Source of the DNA: Enterobacteriaceae endosymbiont of Donacia bicoloricornis
Lineage (GTDB): Bacteria; Pseudomonadota; Gammaproteobacteria; Enterobacterales; Enterobacteriaceae
Assembly (NCBI RefSeq): GCF_012567955.1
Contig: NZ_CP046186.1
Location: forward strand, 350,646-385,900
Reading direction: 5' to 3'
DNA length: 35,255 nt
Numbering within the stretch: the first letter of the stretch is position 1; every line of letters starts with the position of its first letter. The notes under the pieces are model-generated. The model saw nothing but the letters and a program-made list of their open reading frames with translations, ran no database searches and was not told the DNA's origin. A program made the translations under genes and the position numbers. Of the stretch, positions 17,186 to 27,564 are shown piece by piece.

Positions 17186-18698
17186 AATTAATTAACATCA
17201 ATCTATTATAAATATTATTTATAGTAAAATCTGAAATATTTAGAATAATTTTTGGATAAAAACCTAAAATTAATAATAAAATTAACAGGATAAAAATAAT
17301 AATTTTTTCCCTTAAAAACATTTTTTTTATAAAAATATTTATTTTAGTTTTAGGCCCATAAAAAATTTTTTGTACCATATATAAAGAATATATACTAGAA
17401 AATAGTAAATTAAAAGAAGCAATACTTGCACATATAGGATATGAATGAAAAGTACCTAATAAAATTAAAAATTCTCCTATAAAATTTCCTGTACCAGGTA
17501 TTCCAATACTAGCTAAAGAAAAAAATAAAAATAAACCTGGTAACGTATGTAATTCGTTCCAAATTCCTCCCATTAATTTAATATTTCTTGTTTTTAGTCT
17601 TTCATATATTTGTCCACAAAGAATAAATTGTGCTGCAGCAGAAATTCCATGTGATATTATTTGTATTATAACACCCTGATAAGCTAATTTATTATGACTA
17701 TAAATCCCCATTAAAATGAATCCCATATGAGAAATTGAAGTATATGCTATAATTTTTTTAATATCAGATTGTATGCAAGCCATTAAAGAACCATAAAATA
17801 TACCAAATATTCCTAATAATATTGCAATAAAAGAAAATTTTAAAGATGATGTAGGAAATAATGGTAAGGTAAATCTTAATAAACCATAAGCAGCTGTTTT
17901 TAATAAAATACCAGCAAGATCAACTGAACCAGCTGTGGGAGCTTGACTATGTGCTTCAGGTAACCATCCATGAAATGGAATAATAGGCATTTTAACTGCA
18001 AAAGCAATAAAAAAAGATAACATTAATAAAAATTCTGTTTTTAAATTTACATAATTATTTAGTAAATAAGTATACTCGAAAGTTAATATACCAGTTGTTT
18101 TTTGATTTAAAAAAACTAAATATAAAATCCCACATAACATTAACAAACCACTTGCTTGTGTATAAATAAAAAATTTTGTAGCAGCTTTTATCCTACTATT
18201 TCCTATTTCTCCTTTATGTCCCCATAAAGATATTAAAAAATACATCGGTATTAACATAATTTCCCAAAATAAAAAAAATAAAAACATATCTATAGATAAA
18301 AAAACACCAATTACAGCACTTAAAATCCATAATAAATTTAAATGAAAAAAACCGTGCCATTTTTTAACTTCATTCCAAGAACATATAATTGCCATTATCC
18401 CTAATAAACCAGTAAGACTAATCATTAATAATGATAATCCATCCATTGCTAAGTGGAAATGAATTCCAAGTTTAGGAATCCAATCCCATATAAATTCTGA
18501 GATCCATATAGGATATATAAATAATATTTTTTTATTATAATTAATTCTATATATAAAACACTCTAAAATTGATATTAAAAAAATAAAACTTATGGAAATT
18601 AAAGATATCCAACGAGGTAATTTAAGATTTATTTTTTCACTTTTCCAGCAAATTAAACCACTAATAAAAGGAATTAGTATTAACCAAGGTAATAACAT
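17178..18698 (-). CDS. nuoM: NADH-quinone oxidoreductase subunit M
   Basis: Antiporter-like proton-pumping subunit of complex I. 506 residues (E. coli 509) with about fourteen membrane helices. Key parts are FFLFWEIMLIPMYFL with the channel glutamate Glu146 (Glu144 in E. coli), GWLPEAHSQAPTAGSVDLAGILLKTAAYG cut by me to its recognisable core PEAHSQAPTAGSV, and the ISHMGFILMG helix. AGGA lies 8 bases before the ATG. It starts 32 bases after nuoL. Confidence 0.97.
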   Translation of the reverse strand: MLLPWLILIPFISGLICWKSEKINLKLPRWISLISISFIFLISILECFIYRINYNKKILFIYPIWISEFIWDWIPKLGIHFHLAMDGLSLLMISLTGLLGIMAIICSWNEVKKWHGFFHLNLLWILSAVIGVFLSIDMFLFFLFWEIMLIPMYFLISLWGHKGEIGNSRIKAATKFFIYTQASGLLMLCGILYLVFLNQKTTGILTFEYTYLLNNYVNLKTEFLLMLSFFIAFAVKMPIIPFHGWLPEAHSQAPTAGSVDLAGILLKTAAYGLLRFTLPLFPTSSLKFSFIAILLGIFGIFYGSLMACIQSDIKKIIAYTSISHMGFILMGIYSHNKLAYQGVIIQIISHGISAAAQFILCGQIYERLKTRNIKLMGGIWNELHTLPGLFLFFSLASIGIPGTGNFIGEFLILLGTFHSYPICASIASFNLLFSSIYSLYMVQKIFYGPKTKINIFIKKMFLREKIIIFILLILLLILGFYPKIILNISDFTINNIYNRLMLINYT

Positions 18699-18730
18699 AA
18701 AATTTCCTAATTTTATTTTATATAAAAATT

Positions 18731-20590
18731 TTAATAATTAATTAATATTATTAAATATAATATAATTAATATTATTCCTAAATATATTGATGATATATAC
18801 CAACGAATATATCCATTTTGATTTAATAAAAGTATATTTCCTATTTTATTTATTGTTTTTATCGTTAAAAAATCTATAAATCTAGCAATAGGATCATTTT
18901 TTATGATCAATAGTATTTTTAAAAAAATATTTACAAAAATTTTTTTATAAATAAAATCGATATAACATCCATTTAAAAAAAAATTATTTATAAAAGAAAA
19001 TTTATAATAATAATTAACAACTTTATTAATAAAATTATTTTTTTTAATATAAAATATATATAATATAAAACTTATTATGAATATAATAATAGATACAATT
19101 TCTAACATATGATTAAAATGACTTTTCAAAAATAACATTTTATTAGGAAATAAAATACTATTTTTTCTGGGTAATAATTTTATACCTATGTTACTAGAAA
19201 GTATACTTAATATAACTAATGGGAAATTATGTGCAAATTTATTATTAATAATAGGTAAAATAATTTTTTGACCATAAAAAATAATATAAATCATACGTAT
19301 TGTATATAAACATGTAAAAAAACTACCTATAATACCAATTATAAATAATAAAATATGTTTATTTATTAATATTTCATATAATATTTTTTCTTTAGTAAAA
19401 CTACTCATTGTTATAAAAGGTAATGACATTAAGGATAAAGCACCACATAAAAAATAATAATATATAAAAGGAAAATATTTTTTTGTTTTTCCTATTTTAA
19501 ATATATTTTGTTCATTATTACATGAAGTAATAATAGATGCAGCACATAAAAAAAGTAATGCTTTAAAAAAAGCATGAGATATTATATGAAATAAAGTAGC
19601 ATGAAAAGAATGAATACCTAATGCTAAAAACATATAACCAAGTTGACTCATAGTAGAATAAGCTAAAATATTTTTTATGTTATTTTGTATTAATGCAGAC
19701 CATCCAGATAATAATAAAGTTATTGATCCAATAATACTAGTTAAAAAAAGTATATTATCATTCATTAAAAATAATATATTGTTACGTAATATTAAATAAA
19801 TGCCTGCTGTTACCATAGTAGCAGCATGAATCATTGATGATACAGGAGTTGGTCCAGCCATAGCATCTATTAACCAAGTATTTAATGGAAATTGAGCAGA
19901 TTTACCTAATGATCCAATTATTAACATTATAGAAATAATTTTTAAATAATATGATTTATAATAAATATGAGAAGATGTTATTAAATATGATATTTTTGAA
20001 AAATTTAAAGTATGAAAAACTTTAAATATTAAAAAAATTCCAATAATTAAAAAAATATCACTAAAACGAGTTATTAAAAAAGCTTTTATAGCAGATAATC
20101 CATTTTTTAATTTTTTATTAAAAAATCCTATTAATAAATAGGAACATACTCCTACACCTTCCCATCCAAAAAACATTAAAATAAAATTATTAGCTAAAAT
20201 TAGCAATATCATATTTGATATAAATAAATTAGTATATGCAAAAAATCTAGAATATCCTTCTTTATTTTCCATATACCAAATTGAAAAAATATGAATTATA
20301 AATCCTACCCAGGTAATAAGTAATAACATTATTAAAGATAATTTATCTAAATATAAAGAAAAATCAATATATAAATAATCAATATCTAATATTTTCCATA
20401 AAGTTTGTTTATATAATAGACCATTATTTTTAATAAAAATAAATCCTATAATTAATGCAAGAATTGCACTTATACCTATAAAACTTATTCCAATTATTGA
20501 AATTTGAGTTTTATTCAAATATTTTGAAAAAAGTGATAGTATTACAAAACTAATTAATGGCATTAAAATTATTAAAAAAAGAAAATTCAT
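18731..20590 (-). CDS. nuoL: NADH-quinone oxidoreductase subunit L
   Basis: Distal antiporter-like subunit of complex I, with the long lateral helix that runs along the membrane arm. 619 residues (E. coli 613). FFGWEGVGVCSYLL carries channel Glu144. PVSSMIHAATMVTAGIYL and STMSQLGYMFLALG are also strongly conserved. The C-terminal part, after about residue 480, is less conserved but has a terminal hydrophobic helix consistent with the lateral helix anchor. The start overlaps the nuoK stop as ATGA (4 bases), so translation is probably coupled. Confidence 0.97.
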   Translation of the reverse strand: MNFLFLIILMPLISFVILSLFSKYLNKTQISIIGISFIGISAILALIIGFIFIKNNGLLYKQTLWKILDIDYLYIDFSLYLDKLSLIMLLLITWVGFIIHIFSIWYMENKEGYSRFFAYTNLFISNMILLILANNFILMFFGWEGVGVCSYLLIGFFNKKLKNGLSAIKAFLITRFSDIFLIIGIFLIFKVFHTLNFSKISYLITSSHIYYKSYYLKIISIMLIIGSLGKSAQFPLNTWLIDAMAGPTPVSSMIHAATMVTAGIYLILRNNILFLMNDNILFLTSIIGSITLLLSGWSALIQNNIKNILAYSTMSQLGYMFLALGIHSFHATLFHIISHAFFKALLFLCAASIITSCNNEQNIFKIGKTKKYFPFIYYYFLCGALSLMSLPFITMSSFTKEKILYEILINKHILLFIIGIIGSFFTCLYTIRMIYIIFYGQKIILPIINNKFAHNFPLVILSILSSNIGIKLLPRKNSILFPNKMLFLKSHFNHMLEIVSIIIFIISFILYIFYIKKNNFINKVVNYYYKFSFINNFFLNGCYIDFIYKKIFVNIFLKILLIIKNDPIARFIDFLTIKTINKIGNILLLNQNGYIRWYISSIYLGIILIILYLIILINY

Positions 20591-20889
20591 CCATTCATCT
20601 CACTCATTGAGTCAATATTAATGTTATTTTTATAATAGTATAATTTTATTAATAAAATTAAATTTATACAAGTTTCTATAGCTGATATACTAATGGATAC
20701 AATATACATAATTTCGCCTTCTGTTTGTTTCCAATAATTACCAGAAATTATACATGATAATGCTGCAGAATTAATCATAATTTCAGTAAAAATTAGAATA
20801 TATAACATATTATTTCTAATAATTATTCCTGTTAATCCCAAAATAAATATTAATATAATAAATATTAAAATATGATATAAAGGTATCAT
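20587..20889 (-). CDS. nuoK: NADH-quinone oxidoreductase subunit K
   Basis: Small three-helix membrane subunit in the proton path of complex I. 100 residues, identical in length to E. coli. The two functionally important buried glutamates are at the same positions: Glu36 (IFTEIMINSAAL) and Glu72 (ISAIETCINL). It overlaps nuoL by 4 bases and starts 15 bases after nuoJ. Confidence 0.97.
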   Translation of the reverse strand: MIPLYHILIFIILIFILGLTGIIIRNNMLYILIFTEIMINSAALSCIISGNYWKQTEGEIMYIVSISISAIETCINLILLIKLYYYKNNINIDSMSEMNG

Positions 20890-20904
20890 TTAACACTCTT
20901 TTTT

Positions 20905-21405
20905 TTATTGTTCTTGTGTTTTACCTATGTGTAAAACAGTAATTATACCAGATAATAAAAGTATTGATATTAATTCAACAATAATTTTATATTTTGTAAA
21001 TAAATTTATACCAATGTCTTTTATATTAATAAAATTCATAATAATATATTTTTTACTATATATATTTTTTAAAATAAAAAAAATAAATATAACAAATACT
21101 AAAGTGAAAAATAATATAATAAATAAAGATATTTTTTTTTTTAATAAAACTTTTTTTTCTTCTAATTTAATATTTTTATAATCTAAAAACATTAAAGAAA
21201 ATATAAATAAAATGACAACAGCTCCTGCATAAATAATAATTTCTAATGCACCTGCAAAATAATCTCCTAAAATAAAAAATATACATGATATTGAAATTAA
21301 TGAAATTAGAAAATACAATATTATATTAATAGGATTAATATTAATAAACATTAAAAATATGAAAATTATTGATATTACTTCTAAAGTATAAAATATTATT
21401 TCCAT
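20905..21405 (-). CDS. nuoJ: NADH-quinone oxidoreductase subunit J
   Basis: Membrane subunit of complex I with about five helices, beside NuoK and NuoA. 166 residues (E. coli 184), shorter at the C-terminus. The conserved helix 3 region is clear: DYFAGALEIIIYAGAVVILFIFSLMFLD, of which the core EIIIYAGAVVILF is diagnostic. AAGGA lies 8 bases upstream of the ATG. It starts 26 bases after nuoI. Confidence 0.95.
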   Translation of the reverse strand: MEIIFYTLEVISIIFIFLMFININPINIILYFLISLISISCIFFILGDYFAGALEIIIYAGAVVILFIFSLMFLDYKNIKLEEKKVLLKKKISLFIILFFTLVFVIFIFFILKNIYSKKYIIMNFINIKDIGINLFTKYKIIVELISILLLSGIITVLHIGKTQEQ

Positions 21406-21431
21406 CTATAATCCTTTTTTAAAATTTAAAA

Positions 21432-21974
21432 TTATGGTAATATATTTTTAATATCAACTTCAATATTTGAATTTTTATTTTTTTTATTATTATTATTATT
21501 AATGTTAATTCCAGAAATATCATAAAAATTATATTTAGTATATTTCCCTTGATTTTTTTTTAATAAATCATTTTTTTCATAAATTAAATCTTTTCTATTT
21601 AATTCACATAATTCAAAATCTGGAATTAATTGTATTGCTCCCGTAGGACATGCTTCTTCGCAAAATCCACAAAAAATACATCTAGATATATTAATTCGAA
21701 AAAATTTTGGATAAGATCTTCCATTTTTATTTGTTATTTTTTTCAAACTTATACAACCAACTGGACATGAAACTGCACAAAGATTACATGCAACACAACG
21801 TTCATTATTATTGGAATCAGATGTTAATATAATTCTTCCTCTATATCTTGGTGGTAAATAAATTTTTTCTTCTGGATACATTATAGTTTCTCTTTTATTA
21901 AAAAGATTCATCCATACTAAAAAAATACTTTTTATTTGACTGATTAAATTTCTAAAAAATTTTTTTATTTTCAT
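21432..21974 (-). CDS. nuoI: NADH-quinone oxidoreductase subunit I (two 4Fe-4S)
   Basis: Ferredoxin-like subunit carrying clusters N6a and N6b in the peripheral arm near the membrane. 180 residues, as in E. coli. Both CxxCxxCxxxC motifs are intact: Cys60, 63, 66 and 70 ([12 protein letters not shown]), and Cys99, 102, 105 and 109 ([12 protein letters not shown]). The last 30 residues are Asn/Lys-rich in place of the charged E. coli tail. There is no recognisable Shine-Dalgarno. It starts 20 bases after nuoH. Confidence 0.97.
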   Translation of the reverse strand: MKIKKFFRNLISQIKSIFLVWMNLFNKRETIMYPEEKIYLPPRYRGRIILTSDSNNNERCVACNLCAVSCPVGCISLKKITNKNGRSYPKFFRINISRCIFCGFCEEACPTGAIQLIPDFELCELNRKDLIYEKNDLLKKNQGKYTKYNFYDISGININNNNNKKNKNSNIEVDIKNILP

Positions 21975-21994
21975 TATTTTTTTTTAAAATCTAA

Positions 21995-22969
21995 TTATTT
22001 TAATATTACAAAAAATGCAGTAACAATAAGATTAATTAATGTTAATGGTAAACATGTAAACCAACTAAAATACATTACGTTATCATAACGAGGTCTAGGT
22101 AATGATGCTCTTATTAAAAAAAATAATATTATAAATATAAAAGTTTTTCCTAAATACCATATTATTGGTGGTAAAAATGGTCCTAACCATCCACCAAAAA
22201 ATAAAATTACTATTAAAGAAGACATAACTATAATATTAATATATTCTCCTATAAAAAAAAGACCAAATTTCATTCCAGAATATTCAATATGATAACCATC
22301 AATGAGTTCTTGTTCTGTTTCTGGTTGATCAAAAGGATACCTATGACACAATGCAATAGAAGAAATAAAAAATGATATAAAACCAAAAAATTGAGGAATA
22401 ATATTCCAATAATATTTATACTGATAATAAACTATATCATATAGATTAAAAGATCCTGTTTGGCATACAATCCCCATTAAAGACAAACCTAAAAAAATTT
22501 CATAACTTATTATTTGAGCAACACCTCTTATTGAACCTAATAAAGCATATTTATTATTACTTGCCCATCCAGCAAATAAAATAGAATAAATAGAAAGGCT
22601 AGCCATCATAAAAAAAAAAAGTATTCCAATATCTAAATTAGATATTATTAATTTAGGGGTAATAGGTAATATAGCAAATACAGATAATAATGCATTAAAA
22701 GCTATAATTGGAGCAATATTAAATAATAATTTATTTGAAAATTTTGGTGTCCAATCTTCTTTAAAAAAAATTTTTATCATATCTGCTAATATTTGTAAAC
22801 ATCCATATAACCCAACTCTATTAGGTCCATAACGATTCTGAAATAAAGCTAAGATTCGTCTCTCAACAAAACTTAAAAAACTCCCACTTATTATTAATAA
22901 TAATAATATAGATATTGTTTTGAATAAAAATCTTGATTCTATATTTTTAGACAAATTAAATAAAATCAT
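21995..22969 (-). CDS. nuoH: NADH-quinone oxidoreductase subunit H
   Basis: Membrane subunit of complex I forming much of the quinone chamber and its link to the proton path. 324 residues (E. coli 325). Conserved: [21 protein letters not shown] at the first loop (core [10 protein letters not shown]), [16 protein letters not shown], the acidic quinone-loop [19 protein letters not shown] (core [10 protein letters not shown]) and [10 protein letters not shown]. An 11-A run (22610-22620 on plus) lies within the frame and reads as Phe codons. Its ATG overlaps the nuoG stop by 4 bases. Confidence 0.97.
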   Translation of the reverse strand: MILFNLSKNIESRFLFKTISILLLLIISGSFLSFVERRILALFQNRYGPNRVGLYGCLQILADMIKIFFKEDWTPKFSNKLLFNIAPIIAFNALLSVFAILPITPKLIISNLDIGILFFFMMASLSIYSILFAGWASNNKYALLGSIRGVAQIISYEIFLGLSLMGIVCQTGSFNLYDIVYYQYKYYWNIIPQFFGFISFFISSIALCHRYPFDQPETEQELIDGYHIEYSGMKFGLFFIGEYINIIVMSSLIVILFFGGWLGPFLPPIIWYLGKTFIFIILFFLIRASLPRPRYDNVMYFSWFTCLPLTLINLIVTAFFVILK

Positions 22970-25698
22970 TTTAATACCTTTATTTTTTCAATAATTTTTC
23001 CTAAAAAAGATAATGGAATTCCTTTTGCACCTAATGGTATACTAATTAATCCTTGATGTAAAAACTCTGAAATACTTACCTTTAGAATAAAGGTATTATT
23101 TAAACAATGTAATTCAATTAAATTATTAGTTAAAATTCCTAATTTTTCAGCATCTTTTTTATTTAAAACAACATAATGATCAGAAAAATATTTTTGAATT
23201 AAAGATGATTTTTGGATTAAACTATTACTATTAAATAAAGTATAATGAGCAGTAATTATTAATTTTTTAGGTAAAATAAATTTATCTTTATAATTTTTTT
23301 TTTTAAACTTTAATATATAATTTTTTTTGCAATTAATTTTAAATCCTGTAGGCCCGTATTTTGAAGAAATTCCTATTTCTTTTTGAAATTTATATAATGA
23401 TTGAGAAGAATTCCAACCAGGAGCCCATAAAAATGGTATTTGTGAACAATTAAGATTTTGATTATAATTACCTTCCATAGAAAAATTAAAAATAGTATCT
23501 TTATCTTCTGGTTGTTTAGGTTCATGCACATTAATATTAGATAATATAGATGTTCTACCACTAAATCTGATTGGAGATCTTGCAAATTTTCTATTATATA
23601 CTTTATAAGTAGAAGAATATGATGCTAAATGAATACCTTTTAATAAAGGGATATATTTTTCACATTCTTTAATAAGATTATCTAATGTAATTTTTTTGTT
23701 TAGATTATTTAATCTAGCATATATTTGATATAACCATTGCCAACTAGATTTTCTATTATTTTGTTTATTATAGAAAGAAGGTTTATATACTTGGAAAAAT
23801 CGTTGTGCTCTACATTCATTATTAATTACAGTTCCATTACTTTCTAGAAAATTTGATGTTGGTAATATTATATTTGCTTGTTTCATAGTTTTAGTTAAAA
23901 TATGATCTAAAACAATTTTATTAGGAATTTTTTTAAAAAAATTATTTAATTTATTTTTTTCTTCATAAAAATATAAATCATTTTCAACAATAATAATTGT
24001 GTCTATATTTATGTATTTATTAACTTTATTTTTTATAAATAAATTTTGTAAAGATTTTCCTTTAATTAAACCAATTCCCATACTATTTACTTTATTTAAT
24101 ACATAGAATAAACCTACATCTTTTTTTTTTGCATTTAATTCTTTTGCTATAGCAAAAGATGCTGAAATTAATTCTATAGAATTTGATCCAGTTCCAGAAA
24201 TAATTAAAGGTTTTTTAGCATTTAATAATATTTTTTTTATTTCTATAATTTGATTTATTAAGTTTTTATTATTTAGCATAGAATTATTATTCTTATTATT
24301 TTTAATATAATTAGCTAATATAAAACCAAATTTAGATTGATCTATAGTAGGTGCATAATAATTCCATAAAGATATATCATCTAATGATGTTTTATCATTA
24401 CTTATGATAAATAATGGATTTAATAATTTATTTCTAAAATTTAAAATTGCATCAGAATGCCAATAAGGAATATTTTTAGATTTTTTATTATTATTTAAAT
24501 TATTTTTTATAGCTTGTCTCACAGCTAAAGCAGCTCTAGGATTAGTATTTGTTAAATCTTCTCCTAAAATTAGGATAGCATCATAATTTTCTATTTCAGA
24601 TAATGTGGGAAAATATATTTTTTTATTTTGTAATATTTTAATAATATAATTAATTTGTTTTTTTTCATTTTCTAAAATACCTAAATAAAAATTATTTTTT
24701 CCAACTAATTTTTTTAAAATAAAATTACTTTCTATACTTGCTCGAGGTGAACCAATTCCAATTATTTTTTTAGATTTTAATATTAAATTAGTAATTTTTT
24801 TGATAATTTTTTTATTATTTAAAATTAATTTTTCATTATTTTTATAATATATTATTTTAATAGGATTACTCTTTAAAAGAGTATATCCATAACCAAAATA
24901 ACCTTTATCACAAAGAAAATAATGATTAATTTTTTCATGAAATCTATTTTGTATACTAGATAATTGTCCATAACGTTCTCCTACTAAAATATTACATCCT
25001 AGTGAACAGTGTTGACAAATACTTGGAGCATATTGAAGATCCCATTTTCTTGAATAATTTATATTATAAGTTTTATCTGTAAAAACTCCTGTAGGACAAA
25101 TTTCAATTAAGTTACCAGAAAATGGACTTTCTAATATACCATCTAAATATTTTCCAAAATAAATATTATCTTTTGAACCAAAAACATTAAAATCTTTACC
25201 GTCTGCATAATTTTTATAGAATCTTACACAACGATAACATGTAATACAACGGTTCATAATATGTGATATAAATGGTCCTAAATATTGATTTTTATATTTT
25301 CTTTTAGGAAAATTAAATCTCCGAATATGATGTCCAGTCATTACAGTCATATCTTGTAAATGACAATTTCCACCTTCATCACAAATTGGGCAATCATGTG
25401 GATGATTTAACATTAATAATTCAATATTTTTTTTACGAAAATTAATAGAATCTTTATCATTAATGAAAATATAAGATCCTTCTATAGGAGAAGACATACA
25501 GGACATAATTATTTGTCCGTTTTTTTTTTTCATATTATCATATTGTTTTATGGCACATTGACGACATGAACCTATACTACCTAAAATTGGGTGCCAACAA
25601 AAATAAGGTAAATTAAACCCTAAAGATAAACATATTTTTAATAAATTATCTTTTTTATTAACTTTATAAAATTTACCTTCTATATTAATATTAATCAT
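22966..25698 (-). CDS. nuoG: NADH-quinone oxidoreductase subunit G
   Basis: Largest peripheral subunit of complex I, relaying electrons along several Fe-S clusters. 910 residues (E. coli 908). All ligand sets I expect are present: 2Fe-2S N1b by Cys34, 45, 48 and 67; N5 by His99, Cys103, 106 and 112; N4 by Cys151, 154, 157 and 201; and the extra cluster N7 by Cys228, 231, 235 and 263. The rest is the molybdopterin-oxidoreductase-like fold without cofactor, with Asn/Lys expansion around 280-480. It starts 72 bases after nuoF, the widest gap inside the operon, across a small hairpin. GGAA about 9 bases upstream is a weak ribosome site. Confidence 0.97.
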   Translation of the reverse strand: MININIEGKFYKVNKKDNLLKICLSLGFNLPYFCWHPILGSIGSCRQCAIKQYDNMKKKNGQIIMSCMSSPIEGSYIFINDKDSINFRKKNIELLMLNHPHDCPICDEGGNCHLQDMTVMTGHHIRRFNFPKRKYKNQYLGPFISHIMNRCITCYRCVRFYKNYADGKDFNVFGSKDNIYFGKYLDGILESPFSGNLIEICPTGVFTDKTYNINYSRKWDLQYAPSICQHCSLGCNILVGERYGQLSSIQNRFHEKINHYFLCDKGYFGYGYTLLKSNPIKIIYYKNNEKLILNNKKIIKKITNLILKSKKIIGIGSPRASIESNFILKKLVGKNNFYLGILENEKKQINYIIKILQNKKIYFPTLSEIENYDAILILGEDLTNTNPRAALAVRQAIKNNLNNNKKSKNIPYWHSDAILNFRNKLLNPLFIISNDKTSLDDISLWNYYAPTIDQSKFGFILANYIKNNKNNNSMLNNKNLINQIIEIKKILLNAKKPLIISGTGSNSIELISASFAIAKELNAKKKDVGLFYVLNKVNSMGIGLIKGKSLQNLFIKNKVNKYINIDTIIIVENDLYFYEEKNKLNNFFKKIPNKIVLDHILTKTMKQANIILPTSNFLESNGTVINNECRAQRFFQVYKPSFYNKQNNRKSSWQWLYQIYARLNNLNKKITLDNLIKECEKYIPLLKGIHLASYSSTYKVYNRKFARSPIRFSGRTSILSNINVHEPKQPEDKDTIFNFSMEGNYNQNLNCSQIPFLWAPGWNSSQSLYKFQKEIGISSKYGPTGFKINCKKNYILKFKKKNYKDKFILPKKLIITAHYTLFNSNSLIQKSSLIQKYFSDHYVVLNKKDAEKLGILTNNLIELHCLNNTFILKVSISEFLHQGLISIPLGAKGIPLSFLGKIIEKIKVLK

Positions 25699-25711
25699 AA
25701 TCTTATTCCAT

Positions 25712-25728
25712 TATACTATTTTAGTATA
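25712..25728. repeat. Hairpin in the nuoF-nuoG spacer
   Basis: TATACTA (25712-25718) and TAGTATA (25722-25728) can form a 7-bp stem with a TTT loop (AAA in the nuo transcript). It ends 14 bases before the nuoG start codon, close to the weak GGAA ribosome site, within the widest gap of the operon. It may tune nuoG expression or mark an RNA processing point. This is inference from position only. Confidence 0.35.
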
Positions 25729-25770
25729 TTTGAAAATATATAATAAATATATTTTTTAGATAAAAAATAA

Positions 25771-27060
25771 TTAATTAGTAATTCCATATTCAAATTCGTG
25801 TAAAAAATATTTTAATGCACTATTTAAAGGTTCCATAGCTCCGGGAGCATGAGCACAAAATGAACCTCCATTTGTTAATTGTTTACTTATATCTTTAAGA
25901 AGAAAAATATCTTTTTTATCTCCTTTTTTTTTTTCTAAATTAGTTAATATTTTAACAATCCAAGGTAATCCTTCTCTACATGGAGTACAAAAACCACAAG
26001 ATTCTCTAGCAAAAAAAATTTCTAAATTTTTTACTAAAGATACTATATTAATAGTATGATCTATAGCAATAGATATACCTGTTCCTAATCTACTTCCTGC
26101 TTGACTAATATTTATAAAATCCATAGGTAAATCTAAATGATCTTTTGTTAATAAACCAGTTCCTGCCCCTCCTGGTTGCCAGGCTTTAAATATAAATTTT
26201 TTTTTCATTCCTCCTGCATATTTTTCTAAAATTTCACGAGCAGTTATCCCAAAAGGTAACTCCCATAATCCAGGATTTTTTACATTTCCAGAAAAACCTA
26301 ACATTTTTGTACCAGTATCATATTTACTTTTAGATATATCTTTATACCAAATAGGACCATATTGAATAATACTAGGTATATTAAATATAGTCTCTACATT
26401 ATTAACACATGTTGGTTTCCCCCATAAACCAATGGAAGCAGGATATGGAGGTTTAAATCTAGGATTTGCTCGTTTTCCTTCTAAAGAATTAATTAAAGCT
26501 GTTTCTTCTCCACAGATATATCTTCCTGCTCCTATATGAAGATATAAATCAAAATCAAAATTACTATTTAATATTTTTTTACCTAAAAAATTTAGATTAT
26601 AAGCTTCTTTTATAGCTATATTTAAAATTTTTGCACAGTTTATATATTCTCCTCTTAAAAAAATATATCCTTTGTTTGCTTGAATTGCAAAAGAACTAAT
26701 AATAATACCTTCTATTAGTTGATGAGGAATATTTTCTATTAAAAAACGATCTTTAAATGTTCCAGGTTCCATTTCATCAGCATTACATAAAAAATAACGA
26801 ATTTCTTTATCATTTTTTTTAGGTGGAATTAAACTCCATTTTAATCCAGTATAAAATCCTCCTCCTCCTCTTCCTTTTAATTTTGATTGTTTAACTATAT
26901 TAATAATATCTTGTGAAGAATATTTTAATAAACTTTTTCTTAGACTTTGATAGCCATTTTTCTTTATATATTCTTTTAAAAAAATTGTTTTATTTTTATT
27001 ATTATTATTAATACGCCATGTTAGGGGATGTGTTTCTGGATTAGGATTGATTATTTTCAT
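25771..27060 (-). CDS. nuoF: NADH-quinone oxidoreductase subunit F (NADH/FMN)
   Basis: Entry point for electrons into complex I: binds NADH and FMN and holds cluster N3. 429 residues against 445 in E. coli. The FMN/NADH glycine-rich loop KGRGGGGFYTGLKW (62-75), GEETALINSLEG and WQPGGAGTG are intact, and N3 ligands are Cys355, 358, 361 (SCGFCTPC) and Cys402 (FCAHAPGA). The N-terminus PETHPLTWR matches E. coli, so the 20-base overlap with nuoE is real. The C-terminus ends at EFEYGITN, lacking about 20 residues of the E. coli tail. An 11-T run (25924-25934) lies in frame. Confidence 0.97.
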   Translation of the reverse strand: MKIINPNPETHPLTWRINNNNKNKTIFLKEYIKKNGYQSLRKSLLKYSSQDIINIVKQSKLKGRGGGGFYTGLKWSLIPPKKNDKEIRYFLCNADEMEPGTFKDRFLIENIPHQLIEGIIISSFAIQANKGYIFLRGEYINCAKILNIAIKEAYNLNFLGKKILNSNFDFDLYLHIGAGRYICGEETALINSLEGKRANPRFKPPYPASIGLWGKPTCVNNVETIFNIPSIIQYGPIWYKDISKSKYDTGTKMLGFSGNVKNPGLWELPFGITAREILEKYAGGMKKKFIFKAWQPGGAGTGLLTKDHLDLPMDFINISQAGSRLGTGISIAIDHTINIVSLVKNLEIFFARESCGFCTPCREGLPWIVKILTNLEKKKGDKKDIFLLKDISKQLTNGGSFCAHAPGAMEPLNSALKYFLHEFEYGITN

Positions 27061-27553
27061 TAATATAATTATCCAATATTTGATTTATATAATTAATAGA
27101 TAATGAAGTATAAACTTTTTCATTAATCATTATAACTGGACTTTTTTCACAATGTCCTAAACAACAAATAGGTATTAAAGTAAATAGTTTATTAGATGTC
27201 GTTTGCCCTGATTTAATATTTAATCTTTTTTGAATATATTTTAAAATTTTCTTATATTTAGTTATATAACAAACAACACTATCACAATATTTAATAATAT
27301 ATTTACCTACTGGAGATCTAAAAATTTGACTATAAAATGTTGCTATACTATCAATTTCAGAAGGATTTATATCTAAAATATTAGAAATAATCATAATATT
27401 ATCATTAGATATCCATCCATATTTTTTTTGAAAAAATATTAATATTTCAATAATAGCAGCATTATTAGATTCATAATGACTTTTAATTTTATTAATTATT
27501 TTTAATTCTTCTTTATTTAAAGATATATTTGTATTATTATTTATTTTTTTCAT
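27041..27553 (-). CDS. nuoE: NADH-quinone oxidoreductase subunit E (2Fe-2S)
   Basis: Thioredoxin-like peripheral subunit holding cluster N1a next to NuoF. 170 residues (E. coli 166). The four ligands are Cys90, Cys95 (YCDSVVC), Cys131 and Cys135 (CCLGHC), within a well-conserved block that also includes LNIKSGQTT. The N-terminal 20 residues are Asn/Lys-rich. It overlaps the nuoF start by 20 bases and begins 11 bases after nuoCD; no clear Shine-Dalgarno. Confidence 0.97.
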   Translation of the reverse strand: MKKINNNTNISLNKEELKIINKIKSHYESNNAAIIEILIFFQKKYGWISNDNIMIISNILDINPSEIDSIATFYSQIFRSPVGKYIIKYCDSVVCYITKYKKILKYIQKRLNIKSGQTTSNKLFTLIPICCLGHCEKSPVIMINEKVYTSLSINYINQILDNYINENNQS

Positions 27554-27564
27554 GATATTATATT

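Noticed and set aside
20927..21181. Plus-strand ORF of 84 residues in nuoJ, and similar short ORFs at 15383-15607, 23373-23585 and 28136-28414
   Set aside because: Shadows within conserved nuo genes or yohD in other frames, with no independent support.
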